Shown here: positions 41,401 through 51,137 of the stretch, piece by piece
Numbering within the stretch: the first letter of the stretch is position 1
How the letters are laid out: each line of letters starts with the position of its first letter
DNA from: Lates calcarifer
Lineage: Eukaryota > Chordata > Actinopteri > Centropomidae
Direction: 5' to 3'
Assembly: GCF_001640805.2 (NCBI RefSeq)
Contig: NC_066847.1
Span: 19,335,504-19,399,503, forward strand
DNA: 64,000 bases
Notes under the pieces: model-generated
The model's input: only the letters and a program-made list of their open reading frames with translations
Databases searched by the model: none
What the model was told of the DNA's origin: nothing
Translations under genes and position numbers: made by a program

Positions 41401-44400
41401 ACCAAGGACCAGGACATTGCAGGGTCATCAATATATGATATGCTATGTCATATTGACTGTTGATTTTGTTGGAATGGCAGTTTTGTGTAAAGCCACTGCC
41501 CTGCTTGTACTGTGCTTTTGAAATGTGACCCATCTGGGGTCAAAGGTGACAGCGAAGGAGCTCTGACTGGGATGAGGCCTGGAGGCTTTGAAGATGCTGC
41601 AGTGTGCAGCACTTTGTTCCTTGTTTAACCGCTGTGGCGATTCTTTTGCAGGTAAATTTCGAGAGAAGGCATCCATCCTTCACAAGATCGCTAAAAAGAA
41701 ATGCCAAGTGGAGGACAGTGAGAAGGCCAATGGAGTAGCAAGCCGTTCAGGTAAAAAGATTTGCTACATTTATGTTCCTTAGATGTTCCTTTGTTGTTTT
41801 AGGAAATACACAAATTTACTTGTCAAGAATCAAATAAGAAGATTGATACCTCTCTTGTGTCTGTATGCTAAATATGAAGCTACCACCACCAGCTAGTTAG
41901 CTTAGCTTAGCATTAAGACTGGAAACAGCTAGACTGGCTCAGTTCAAAGGTAATAAAATTTAGCAGCAACTCTAAAGCTCGCTAGCTAACACATTATATC
42001 TCATTTGTTTGATCCCCACAAAAAGTGGGTGTTTCAAGGTTCACGTTAATTTAATTTATATTATAGATATTAGATTCTTATTCACAAAGATCAGTTAGCT
42101 GTTGCTAAAACTTCATGACTAAGCATGAATCAATAAATATTCCTTATATTAGTCATTAGGATTAACCATTGAAATAGTTAATAAGCATCACATCCAATGT
42201 TAAACAAGCATGACATTATCAAGAACTGCCAAATTGATTGTAAGTGTTCTCTTCAAGCAGTATTTAAATCAGTCACAGTCACTGCCAAGTGTTATTTATG
42301 TGTTTTTCACTTCAAAGAGCACTGGACCAAAGGATAAACAGGAGGCCAGAGGAAGCGCTTTCATGGCCACAATGTAGTCAGAGCAGCAGAATCAAAGCGG
42401 GACATAGATGTTTATCAACAAGGCAAAATTATGCTAACAGCACCGCATTAACATATTACCATCTTAATCAAAATGCACAACTGGTCTTTCAGGCCTCACA
42501 TATCTCGAATTTAGTCGGTGGTATCTGTAGTAAGAGAAGATTTACTTAAGAATAGTTTAGCGTATTATGCATGTGATTAGATTCATATCCCATTTGTAAT
42601 ATCATGGCATTCAAGCAAAGCAGTGAGGTCATGTGTTGGATGATAGTGGTGTCAAGTCACATTATCTATCTGAGAATCTTTCTAACTGTGTCACAACCAC
42701 ACTTGGATTAAAGCAATTTCCACGGCAATTAGAGTTTTATCATCTGATTACATGGCTTTCAGCTCTTTGTATTTTAATAAGGGCTGTTAAGTAAGTCTGG
42801 CCTCAAATGAAATGAAGTCATATCAGCCACCAGGAAATGATGAGGGAGAGGGGTGATAGCTCCAGCCTCAGAATAAATAAAATAAGAAAGTTAAGAAAAT
42901 GAAGTATTTTTATGCAGTAGGTTGAAAAGGGTTAACTACTTAACATTGTTGAGATGTTGCCTCCCACCTCTCTGTATGTCATAACTAACACTCCCATGCA
43001 ATGATAGCTTTTGTTTCTCTAAATGCTTGGTTTTCTAAATCACTTGAATTATTCTTCAAATGTCCCACAGATAAGAACCTTCCAAACAGCTCCAGTGTGG
43101 AAGTGGAAGTGACACCACCCATGAACGGAACAGCAGGGCAAGAGGGAGAGACGGTAAGAAATCACAAGACACGTACATGCACACACACAACAACAGAGTG
43201 AGAAACTGGAGTGTGCTATCAAAACTCCATTGTTTTTTTTCCCGCCCAAAACATCCCCCTGACCAACCAACTGGGTCATGTTATGAAAAGGCAACAAAGC
43301 TGAGAGACTGATATCAAAGTCAGAGAGACATTTATGAATATTTTATGCCTCTCATCTGTGTCTGTTCCACCTTGAGTGTGATTGATGCAAAGGTTGCACC
43401 GACTATGGCACAGGTCACTACTGCTGATAATTTCCCAGCATGCACTTGGGCGAGTTCCTCCATCTTCAGCCAGACCTGCCAAAGACCCGCCTACTCCCAC
43501 TGAGTTCTGTAATCACACTCCTCACTCACCTGCTGCTCCCCGCCACTGGGCGCTCGTGAAACGAACACGATCGCACACACACTTCAACACAAACACACAC
43601 AGTCTTTGACGTACAGCCAGGCACAGAGAGTCTCAGAATGGCACCTACAGCAGTTGCGCTGGCATGAGCGATGACGGCGGGTCGCTGCGTCCTGCCGGGC
43701 CAGCAGACGGTCCTGGGGCAAGAGGGCAGCAATTCAAAGTGGCACACTGAGAGGGAAGCAGGCAGAAGAGACAGGCGTGTCAGGTCATTCTCACTTGCTA
43801 CATTACCATGACCAAGAATAACCCCAAAACAAACTGGACCCAGGGTGAAAAGTTGGTCTTAGGGGCAGAAATTTTTAGTTTCAGTGCTAAATGTAATTCT
43901 GAAAATGCCTTATCATTGGATAAAATAAAAATTAAATTGCAAAATGACATGCTAATCAATCACTGAGGGCAGAAAATGCACTATGACCAGCTATTCTGTC
44001 AAAATTACATAAAAAACTTGTGTATTTTTGACTTATTTATAAACTACTAAAACTATACTTGTGCCAACACAATGTATGCATGCTTCTTTTCTTGTGAATC
44101 TCCTGTGCACACCATTTAAATCCAGGGTATGAATGGCAGACTCCGCCACCAGCAGTACAACCTACTGTACAGACAGGTTATTTAAGTGTGTAAATACATT
44201 TAAAGGTTATATGAGAATTCATGCCAGCCATAACTAGTATAAAAATTGGGTTTGATATGATGTAAATCTTAAGATTATAACTTGAAAAGAGCAATTGCTT
44301 TCAGTTGAATAGTTAGGATGCACAAATGCTGCCTCATTTTTCTTAGAAATCTATTCCTCATTTTTGCTGTTTGAAATGATTTTCATCTTACACAATGTTT

Positions 44401-47400
44401 TTTTTAACTCTGAGCACCCATGTTTTCCAATAATTATCCTCAAGGCCTAAAACTAATTTCATAGGCTGTTCTCTGGGTCAATCTGATACAGTTTACCTCG
44501 ATTCAAGCTACTAACCCACTATATTATTATTCTTTCTTTTTTTTTCCAAATGATCTTGTGTTGCAGGGATTTGTAAAGGCTTTGCAAATAAACTGAAATA
44601 TGGCCAGTAGCTTTTCATACAAAGGTCTCCATAATACTATAGGGACAGATTTTAATCTTGCACGATCCTCCTTTGATCCAAAGCCCAGTCTATAAATAAG
44701 ATTTTTTCTAGTATGCTGCATTGTTGGAACCAAATATTCCTCAAAGAATAAGAGCTCTCTGCACCTAAAAATACTGTTGTTGCACCAGCATTCCTCCTAG
44801 GTAAAATAGAGCAGTCTATAGATACAGTAGTCTATAAATACAGTCATGTGGATGCATATAGGAGGATCTCTGAATAGGCAGCACGAGAAACAGCCAAAGA
44901 GGAGCTCTGATTCGCAACATGACCATGCGTGTATTGATCTATTCCATTGCACCAAGTTGTTTTCAGATTGATCGCTCACTCTTGGGTTAATAATAGTCTT
45001 TACTGATAAAACTGTCATCACTCCCCTGAAGCTGAAAATATTTGTGTCTGTAAAAACGACGGTAATACAGCCTCCTTCAGACAATTTTTAGATTCTCTTC
45101 AAAACGTGTGAGGTAAAGGCAGAAAACTTGCTAGATGGAAAATATAGAAACACCCTTTTTTCAGGTGGTGATTCACAGAATTTGGAAGAGCTGGACGCTT
45201 ATTGGCATGCCTAAGTCTTACATGCTGCTATTTTTAGAGGTCTGTCCCACAGTGCACCTGTCTGTGTCAGCCAGGAAGTAGCTGGAAACAGCTCACACCT
45301 TCATGTGCCGCCAGAGGCCCCGTCATACTAATTGTTCAATTCCTCCTGGATGCCTTGGCAACCAAGATTGGGGAATAAGGGGATAGTTAAGGTCAAATTA
45401 AAATCTACAGCAGACTTCTAGCACAGTTTCCCATCTCTCTTGTTGTTCAAACCCCTGAGAGCTGTGCCGACAGGAATGATCATATATTGTCATATTTTCC
45501 AAAACAGCAGAAATTAAAGGGTTTATTTTCAGTAAAAGCAGTAGTGTAGTATACATTAATTTGGTTCTAATTTTATAATGCTTTTTTCTCATAAAGTGAA
45601 TGATGAGCATATTCAGTCTATGACTCACAGCAAATTGCCTTTCTGGGTAAACATATTCAGGATTTTCTACTCTCTGCACACATTATGAATATGTATGAGA
45701 GTGTAAAGCTCCTGTAATCATTCCTTTAAATAACATACTGGGAAACTAAAGCAAATTATAACTGACAGGATCTTATGACTCATCCTACCTTCTCTATCAC
45801 AACTAAACCCATCTGAAAAAAATGTGTGTATCGTGTTTATCTTTTATCTGTTTGCTTTTCTGTTGCTAAATAGTATGAGATTTTCATATCCGCATGTGTA
45901 AAGAAAATGCTGATATTCACAGGATGGCAGATGTTACATCTACAAAGAGTCATGTTTAAAAAGAAGAAACTGTCATGTGACAAATGTGACACTACTATCA
46001 GAAAAATAGTCAAAGTATTAAAAAGAAATTAGTCTAGAATAAAAATCAGGTAGCTGTGGATCATGTGGTGAATGATATATTTAATGATTTTTTTCCACAA
46101 AATATGTACAAAGGCTTAAAGAATCTTTCTGTTGTGATTAGCAGCAGCATATTGAGAGAGAACACTGGACAAGTTTAAGAGAAGATTATGTCATCCAGAC
46201 AAATAGGAGCTTTTTTCCATTCCATGATACTAAAAGTTTGATCAACTATGTGTCAGACTTGCAGTGCATTTGAACATGTGCTTACAGGCATTTTTTTTAA
46301 CCCTTTGTACTCCTTGTCGCTTTGTTGCCTCACACCAGGTGCCAGCACGAGCGCTTCCCTCCGGGATGGGAAAAAAAAAAAGCAAATGTCACACCTCCCC
46401 TCGCAGCTCTGTGGTGCCTGGTAAAAGTCAGTGCCTTTAAGCTCGGAGTTGGCAGTGTTGCCAACTGAGGCACCACAGGGCAGGAAAGTCCCCCAAGGGG
46501 CTGGCATTTGGGAACCAAGTCAGAATAGGGAGCACCAGCTCTATGGGGTACTTTAACACAGAAAGCAAGGAAAGCAAATCATAAATAGACAAATGACAGA
46601 CTCATGGTGTGCAGTGTCAGCCAGGAACACCTGGACTCACCTGCATGCAGTCAACATATCCATGAAAAAGCTACAGGGCAAACTGCAATGCACTATAATG
46701 CAGCTCTTTATGCTCGCACATAAGAAGAGGCCTTTATTGCTATTAATATCTGGCACTGCAGTCAGTTTTTAGTCTCACTAATGAAAACCTCTCATATCTT
46801 TACATCTCTGAAAAGGAGTGGATTAGGTTCAGAACTGATCTTCACAAAGCCTCAGGTTTTTGGTTTTAGGCCTTTTAACAGACAACAATGCAGCCATCTG
46901 GATGTGGAGAGGAGGAGAAATCAGAATGCTGAGCATAAGTGATGCAAGCGCTGCCTTTTGTTTGGCAGCTCTGATTACCAGGGTTACCAGGCAATACTCA
47001 ACAGCAGTAGCTGTCACAGCAGGATAAGCTCCATATGATTCATGATTCATGCAGTAGCCATCTTTAAAGATTTCTGCTTCACTCTCTGGGCATGCTTAGT
47101 TGGTGTGATTGAAGCAGTTAAGACTTAAATGATTTTCTTGAGAAAATGATTTAATGATTTACTGAGCAACATTTATTATCAACATCTGTCCTACTGGATG
47201 TTTTTCTTCCCACTGTACATGTTTTGCACCATTTTCCTGCTTGTTTTTTTTTTTAACACTTTGCTAACGTCACTCTCAAAAGGGCAGGAGACACATTCTA
47301 GGTGATCAGTGTGTTCTGCGCAGATCTGCATGTGCGAACCTGTTCTCTTCAGGTCCCCATGGCCCCTTAGCATCCTGTATAATTGGATACAAAGGGACCC

Positions 47401-50256
47401 AAGACACCTTTCCACTCTCAGAAGGCTTTGTTGTTGTACCATTAAAGTTTACAAGCACCAGGGTGTTTAAGCACAAATGCCAAACAGGTTAATGAAAAGA
47501 TAATTTAGTTGTATTTCTTGCACACCTTCCAGTCCCCTCAGTATGTGTCATCGTCAGACAATGATAGCTTATTTGATGCTGATCTGCAGAGGGGTGAGAG
47601 TCTTTGGCTCACTTGGCATTCCAGTGGCAGGTCCAATCAAACACCCGGGGGTCTGCCAGTGCAGCCAGCATTGCAGCCAGCAGTGATGAGCCCCTGATGA
47701 CTGGAGAGGCCGAGCCCTTCAGGCTCGGTGCAATCTCCCAAATCACAGTCATCCTCTGTCTTAAGCTCACTGCAGAGCAAAGGCACATGGACATCTAGGT
47801 CCTGTCATCAGTTTCTGCAGACCTCTGTGCTGTCCTCTTCATCTTCAAGTGCTTAGGTTGCAAGAATACTGCCTGACTCTCTGGATAGCTGCTATGGAGA
47901 AGTCTATCCCAATGAGACAAGTTATCGAGCTAAATAGACACTTGGATTGTAATTAATTTTTCAGACACTCTTTTCAGTACAAAAAGCATATCTCAGCTCA
48001 CTAGTGCTCAGTTCTTTGCCTCATATTTCCCTTTCATTTATTCCCTTATGGTAAATTAAGTTATGTGAAGACCTGGGCATGACATTGTTATGTGACAGCT
48101 CCAGACAAAAAAAAAACTAAACTACATGTTTTCAGGGGTATTTCCCATTCTGTTTCATAATCTCCTTTTAATTTTTTTTTTCTTTGCTGTGTCCTCTCAG
48201 GCTGAGGATGAGGAGGAAGAGGACCAGCCCCTGAGCCTGTCCTGGCCCGAATCCAGCCGCAAGCGCTTCACCTACCTCTTCATCATGCCTATCGTCCTCC
48301 CCCTGTGGCTAACATTGCCTGACGTCAGGAAAGCGGTGTGTGTTGTGTGTAGGAGGGACAGATTGGAAACTTAAGTTCTCTGAACCTAGCATCATCAGTT
48401 TTATCTGGACAAGTGCACATGTGCTGCCAAATTGACCAGTCATGGTTATTTCTTCTTGTCTTTCAGTCATCAAAGAAGTTCTTCCCCATCACCTTCTTGG
48501 GTGCCATCTGCTGGATTGCAGGCTTCTCATACCTAATGGTGTGGTGGGCTCACCAGGTATAAAGTTGTCAAAGCAGCAGTCCAACAGCAATAATACAGTA
48601 GTATAATAATAGCATTTCCTATTCTTGACATTTAAAATGAAACCATATTCTATAATCCACCCACTCATAAATAATTACAACTGTCTTATTCAAAACAGAG
48701 AGATTATCAGAGCTAGAGTTTTACCACCTCCATCAGCTCCAAAGCATCACAAGGAAATTAAAAATAGCTGGAATAAAAGATTAGGTTTTATTTACCCCAA
48801 AGCTTAGTTTCCTTTTTTTTTCTTCTTTTTTGCAGGTTGGAGAGACCATTGGGATTACAGAAGAGATTATGGGCCTGACTATATTAGCAGCTGGAACCTC
48901 CATCCCTGACCTCATCACCAGTGTTATTGTGGCACGCAAGGGGCTGGGTGATATGGCTGTATCCAGCTCCGTAGGCTCCAACATCTTCGACATTACTGTT
49001 GGGTACGCCATCTGAGAACGATTCGAGTCTGTGTGCTGTTTTTAGGGCTGTATTTTTGATTTGTAGTTTGAAGGTTGCGCATGAAAGAAGCAGTCCTTTT
49101 CACCTGGTCTTCACTCATAAATGATGAAAGAACTATTATGGTAATATTACAATCATGACTCCTAGGGACACTTACATATACATAATACAGTGTTTCGTTA
49201 GATGAATGTATTGTACCTGATCTACCCGCTTTAATTATATACCCTACAGCAACTGTGTTTACACGGTTTTGTTTAATTTTTGATAAACATAAGAAAAACT
49301 ACAGTGTAACCTACACAATTATAAATCCTGCTTACTTCACTGCAGCAAGGTGAGAAATTAAACCTTTGTAGATCAGCAAAGACAGCTTTTTAATGTGGTT
49401 TTCAAGTTTCACGTTGTGCACCATAGTATCTGCATATTAGGTTATGCTCTGCTGAGTGTGAGCAATTTGATACCAACATGAAAAAAGTCCTTACCACTAA
49501 AAATGTCTCAAAAATATATTTCCATACAAACCTGCTTCATATTGGCAGCTTTTTATCTGACAAGGTTTGACACCATAACATTTATACAGTAAATGTTGCA
49601 AGGAACAAGCTGACGAGTAAATGTTGTGTCCAATTACATGAAGTATAAATTGGTATATGACTTAGATAATGTAAATTACACAAAGATGGATAACTATGTA
49701 TATTTTTAATATTGGCATTGCTGTCCACCACTGGAGACAGCTTTCTATAAGTAAAGGAATGATATCTGATATTGAACTCGCAATGTTTCTTCTACGCTGG
49801 TAAGTAAACAGCTGTTAATGCTAATGTTTGCTATGTAGCATTAGAAAAAGCTTACACATAGCACCTTTAATATGCCAGGTTACCCAAAACACAAAAATAT
49901 CTCCTCCCACTGTACCTACAATGCTTTTTTGGACTTTTAGCTGCTTTGTAAAGAGGTCCCACAGTAACCTTCAAGAACAGCATGTGACATGTTTGTGTAT
50001 TTGCAGACTGCCGTTTCCCTGGCTCCTCTGGTCCTTGTTCAACGGCCTCAGCCCAGTGCAAGTCAGCTCCAATGGCCTCTTCTGTGCCATCGTGCTCCTC
50101 TTCCTCATGCTTCTCTTCGTCATCATCTCCATCGCCGCCTGCAAGTGGCGCATGAGCAAGCTGCTCGGTTTCATCATGTTCATGCTGTATTTTGTCTTCC
50201 TGGTGGTCAGCGTCATGCTGGAAGACAGGGTCATTACCTGTCCGGTGTCTATCTGA
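12886..50256 (+). CDS. slc24a2: Sodium/potassium/calcium exchanger 2 (NCKX2), eleven coding exons
   Basis: A plasma-membrane antiporter that uses inward Na+ and outward K+ gradients to extrude Ca2+, mainly in neurons and cones. Exons: 12886-13788, 28996-29034, 30155-30263, 33507-33521 (microexon), 38632-38682, 41652-41750, 43071-43153, 48201-48335, 48467-48556, 48836-49002, 50007-50256. All phases agree. The total is 1941 nt (646 aa), or 641 aa without the microexon; mammalian NCKX2 is about 661. An N-terminal hydrophobic segment at 38-58 is followed by an extracellular stretch with N-glycosylation sequons at 92 and 108. Alpha-1 carries GGSAPELF with Glu182. The acidic cytosolic loop spans about 285-453. 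Alpha-2 carries GTSIPDL with Asp533 and NIFD with Asp560. These correspond to human Glu188, Asp548 and Asp575, known from mutagenesis to be needed for ion transport. The C-terminus [12 protein letters not shown] is the NCKX2 ending. Paralogues slc24a1, 3 and 4 fit worse in the N-terminus and loop. Confidence 0.96.
15690..16060. repeat. Dispersed teleost repeat (family E)
   Basis: Phrases such as GTGCTTTACAAACAAGG near the start, AACTCACAGGTAACCAATGA, TGTCTTAAAAGCCTGGCAGC and CAGCGTTTTGTATCACCTGT appear in the order I know from a very common fish interspersed repeat, probably the end of a retroelement. The class is not assigned. Confidence 0.6.
21515..21838. repeat. Dispersed repeat with ATTAATC/GATTAAT-type ends (family C)
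   Basis: The left end reads TTGATTAATCAGTTAGTCGA; the interior has AACTTGAGCTGTGGAAAACG and GATGGGCATTTTATGGACCA; the right end reads AATAATCGTCAGTTAAAACC. This is the layout of a well-known teleost MITE-like element whose ends are related inverted repeats. Confidence 0.65.
22653..22681. repeat. T29 homopolymer
   Basis: An uninterrupted run of 29 T in the long slc24a2 intron. It could be the reverse-strand tail of a retroposed sequence, but no adjoining element is recognised. Confidence 0.85.
25895..25935. repeat. (GA)n microsatellite
   Basis: About 20 GA units in the slc24a2 intron. Confidence 0.95.
26296..26326. repeat. 31-bp near-perfect palindrome
   Basis: The 15-base arms CTTATATACAGTATT and AATACTGTATATAAG are exact reverse complements around a single T. 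It is intronic and AT-rich, with no known function. Confidence 0.9.
28240..28540. repeat. MITE-like repeat (family A), diverged copy
   Basis: ACTACAGCCAACAGCTGGTT near the left side is mirrored by AACCAGCTGTTAGCTGTAGC on the right, with CCAGTTTCCAGTCTTTATGC between. It lies 450 bases upstream of the 39-nt coding exon. Confidence 0.65.
28996..29034 (+). CDS. slc24a2: slc24a2 small loop exon (13 aa, residues 302-314)
   Basis: It encodes [13 protein letters not shown], in the place of the mammalian segment between the alpha-1 half and the PRLQRGG motif. It follows a long pyrimidine tract. The acceptor is AAG at 28993-28995, with a GAG three bases upstream. The donor is TCG|GTAGGT. The phase is 0 on both sides, so skipping it would keep the frame. 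It is the least conserved of the exons, hence a slightly lower confidence. Confidence 0.85.
30155..30263 (+). CDS. slc24a2: slc24a2 loop exon ([14 protein letters not shown])
   Basis: This 109-nt exon encodes residues 315-350 plus one base of codon 351. It carries [20 protein letters not shown] followed by [16 protein letters not shown], nearly identical to mammalian NCKX2. The serine-rich start is a plausible phosphorylation region. The acceptor is CACAG and the donor GTAAGG. Confidence 0.97.
32428..32474. repeat. (TG)n microsatellite
   Basis: About 23 TG units with one CTG interruption near the start. Confidence 0.95.
32757..33317. repeat. MITE-like repeat (family A)
   Basis: The left end has TAGTTTGACACTTTGAGAAT, GGTGAGAAGATTGACACCAC and GTTAGCTTAGTATAAAGTCT. 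The right end has the inverted set, with CTAAACTAAGCTAAGCTACC, TTCATATTTAGCATATAGAC and GGCAAGAAAGTCAAAAATTG. It ends about 190 bases before the microexon. Confidence 0.75.
33507..33521 (+). CDS. slc24a2: slc24a2 candidate 15-nt microexon (EFADS)
   Basis: Fifteen bases are flanked by a long pyrimidine-rich tract ending CCCCTCAG and by a full-consensus donor GTGAGT. It enters after one base of a codon and leaves in the same phase, so it adds Glu-Phe-Ala-Asp-Ser without shifting the frame. It reads correctly whether joined to the 51-nt exon or directly to the exon at 41652. I do not recall this peptide in mammalian NCKX2. Support is purely splice signals, phase and position. Confidence 0.6.
35678..36163. 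repeat. MITE-like repeat (family A), well-preserved copy
   Basis: It shows both halves. The left half has GGGAAATATACTCATTTGCT, TTTTTGCCAAGAG, CTAAATATGAAACTGCAACC, ACTGGAAACAGCTAGCCTAG and CAGCACCTCTAAAGCTCACC. The right half has GCTAAGCTAAGCTTATCGGC and AAATACACATATTTGCTTTC as the inverted end. Confidence 0.8.
36990..37450 (-). other. Unassigned segment with a 137-codon minus-strand open frame
   Basis: Near its 3' side (in the minus sense) is TTTATTTAACCAGG, a phrase frequent in teleost interspersed repeats. The open frame at 37037-37450 has no domain that I recognise and no splice support. It may be a decayed repeat-derived ORF, or chance. Confidence 0.3.
38632..38682 (+). CDS. slc24a2: slc24a2 51-nt cassette exon (17 aa)
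   Basis: It encodes [17 protein letters not shown], matching the 17-residue loop segment that I recall as alternatively spliced in mammalian NCKX2. It is phase 1 on both sides and frame-neutral if skipped. The acceptor TTGTAG has a modest pyrimidine tract, in keeping with regulated use. The donor is GTAAGC. Confidence 0.93.
38683..41651 (+). other. slc24a2: slc24a2 intron
   Basis: The intron has simple repeats (T-rich tract near 39235-39252, TG repeat at 40064-40115, A-run near 40406). No further gene or phase-compatible exon is seen. Confidence 0.6.
40064..40115. repeat. (TG)n-rich microsatellite
   Basis: Interrupted TG/CG-type repeat in the slc24a2 intron between the 51-nt exon and the exon at 41652. 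Open frames rich in Cys/Val or Thr/His overlapping it are artefacts. Confidence 0.85.
41652..41750 (+). CDS. slc24a2: slc24a2 loop exon ([16 protein letters not shown])
   Basis: This 99-nt exon encodes residues 373-405. It begins [18 protein letters not shown], a motif shared across the NCKX family. The acceptor is TTTTGCAG and the donor CAG|GTAAAA. It is phase 1 on both sides. Confidence 0.97.
41805..42040. repeat. MITE-like repeat (family A), left half only
   Basis: GAAGATTGATACCTCTCTTG, CTAAATATGAAGCTACCACC, GTTAGCTTAGCTTAGCATTA, GACTGGAAACAGCTAGACTG and CTCTAAAGCTCGCTAGCTAA match the left side of the family. No inverted right half follows, so the copy is truncated. It starts only about 55 bases after the exon ending at 41750. 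Confidence 0.75.
43071..43153 (+). CDS. slc24a2: slc24a2 loop exon (residues 406-433)
   Basis: It encodes [20 protein letters not shown] and then TAGQEGET, matching the mammalian LPNSTSTDVEMTP segment but followed by a shorter tail. The acceptor is CCCACAG and the donor GTAAGA. It enters in phase 1 and leaves in phase 0. Confidence 0.93.
43154..48200 (+). other. slc24a2: slc24a2 intron
   Basis: No phase-compatible coding exon was found. The mammalian loop is slightly longer in this region, so I searched for a missing exon. The best candidate (47533-47593) is 61 nt and would break the frame. Confidence 0.6.
48201..48335 (+). CDS. slc24a2: slc24a2 exon (acidic cluster and first segment of the second half)
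   Basis: This 135-nt exon encodes residues 434-478. The run [16 protein letters not shown] is the acidic stretch at the end of the cytosolic loop. It is followed by the hydrophobic [18 protein letters not shown]. It ends DVRKA at a GTGTGT donor, weaker than the other donors. It is phase 0 on both sides. Confidence 0.97.
48467..48556 (+). CDS. slc24a2: slc24a2 exon (residues 479-508)
   Basis: This 90-nt, phase 0/0 exon encodes [20 protein letters not shown] and then [10 protein letters not shown], one transmembrane segment of the second half. The acceptor is TTTCAG and the donor GTATAA. The preceding intron is only 131 nt. Confidence 0.97.
48836..49002 (+). CDS. slc24a2: slc24a2 exon (alpha-2 repeat)
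   Basis: It encodes residues 509-564, from [20 protein letters not shown] through [20 protein letters not shown] to [14 protein letters not shown]. It carries Asp533 (cation site) and Asp560 (equivalent of the K+-site Asp575 in human). The donor is GTTGG|GTACGC, non-optimal at +4. If unspliced, the frame closes at TGA 49012-49014. Confidence 0.97.
49003..50006 (+). other. slc24a2: slc24a2 last intron
   Basis: A 1-kb AT-rich intron with no recognised feature. A run of open frame before the final exon at 49828-50006 is intronic, since the acceptor and protein alignment place the exon start at 50007. Confidence 0.8.
50007..50256 (+). CDS. slc24a2: slc24a2 terminal coding exon
   Basis: The acceptor TTTGCAG is followed by the last base of Gly564 and 82 codons. 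They contain [12 protein letters not shown], a segment around [20 protein letters not shown] and another around [20 protein letters not shown], then the ending [12 protein letters not shown] and TGA at 50254-50256. The terminal three hydrophobic segments complete the NCKX fold. Confidence 0.98.
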
Positions 50257-51095
50257 GGACCTTTGAGGACCTACTTCCTCTCCCTTGTCACCACCACTAC
50301 AACCACCACTACAAATCATCCTTACTGTCTGCCATCACCCTCACCTGACATTTGTGATCCTTTACCCCAGGAAGAAAAGAAGAACTGGATGAGAGAATAA
50401 TCTGAAAATATGAGGAAAAAAAACATGGAATCTACTGATATTCTCAGTAAGCAGGTGGTGGTGGGGAGCGGTTAAACCAACAAAGGCACAAGACTTTGGC
50501 TTGGCTGGTTAAGCACAGGCCTACCCTGAGTGGATTTTTATTTATTGATATTATTTAATTGGCAGATGAGGGGGGGTTAAAGGTGTATCAGCAAAATATA
50601 GAAACATTATGCATGCCATTAGTGTCACTAGATGAGCTGAAATCAAGACTACACCTGGTAGGTTGAGGAGAATGACCTCCTGTGAACTTTGGGGAAGGGG
50701 GGGGACAAACTAAAGATACTCTTAATAATAAATGCAGTGACTGAGCTGAAATTGTGAGCATATTTGAACTAGTTCAACGGATTAAGATGCTGTCACCAAG
50801 AGTGAAGAGGAATTTGTGGATGGGGAAATGGCAGATTGTGTGGATGAAGATTTTGTTCCAAACATGTTTCCTGTCTGATGGTATTGAGTGAAAAGATTCT
50901 CCTCTTGGATTTGCACCTGAGCAACAAGGGACTGCTGTTTTTGAAAGACTCTTGCTGGGCGGACAATTTTTTTTGTTATTTCTTTTCTTTCTTTTTTTTT
51001 TTGCAAATTCATCTGTGCTTAGTCTGAGTGATGGGTTTAAGCTTTCCGCTTCCCTGCCAGATGTCATTTTTCACCACTGAATGTTTCTTCAGCGG

Positions 51096-51137
51096 ATTCT
51101 TCTTCTTCTTCTTCTTCTTCTTTTTTTTTTTTTTTTT
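51096..51137. repeat. (CTT)n followed by T17
   Basis: About eight CTT units run into 17 T within the inferred slc24a2 3' UTR. Confidence 0.9.

Noticed and set aside
47533..47593. Possible extra slc24a2 exon (reads [19 protein letters not shown] between an AG and a GTGAGA)
   Set aside because: It is 61 nt long, while the flanking exons are phase 0 on both sides, so inclusion would shift the frame. It has no counterpart in the mammalian protein that I recall.
49828..50006. Plus-strand open reading upstream of the last coding exon
   Set aside because: It is intronic. A clear acceptor at 50005-50006 and the conserved protein junction (DITVG followed by LPFPWLL) fix the exon start at 50007.
49867..50319. 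Minus-strand 150-codon open frame over the last slc24a2 exon
   Set aside because: It is an antisense shadow. Its Glu/Asp/His-rich sequence is the reverse reading of hydrophobic membrane codons.
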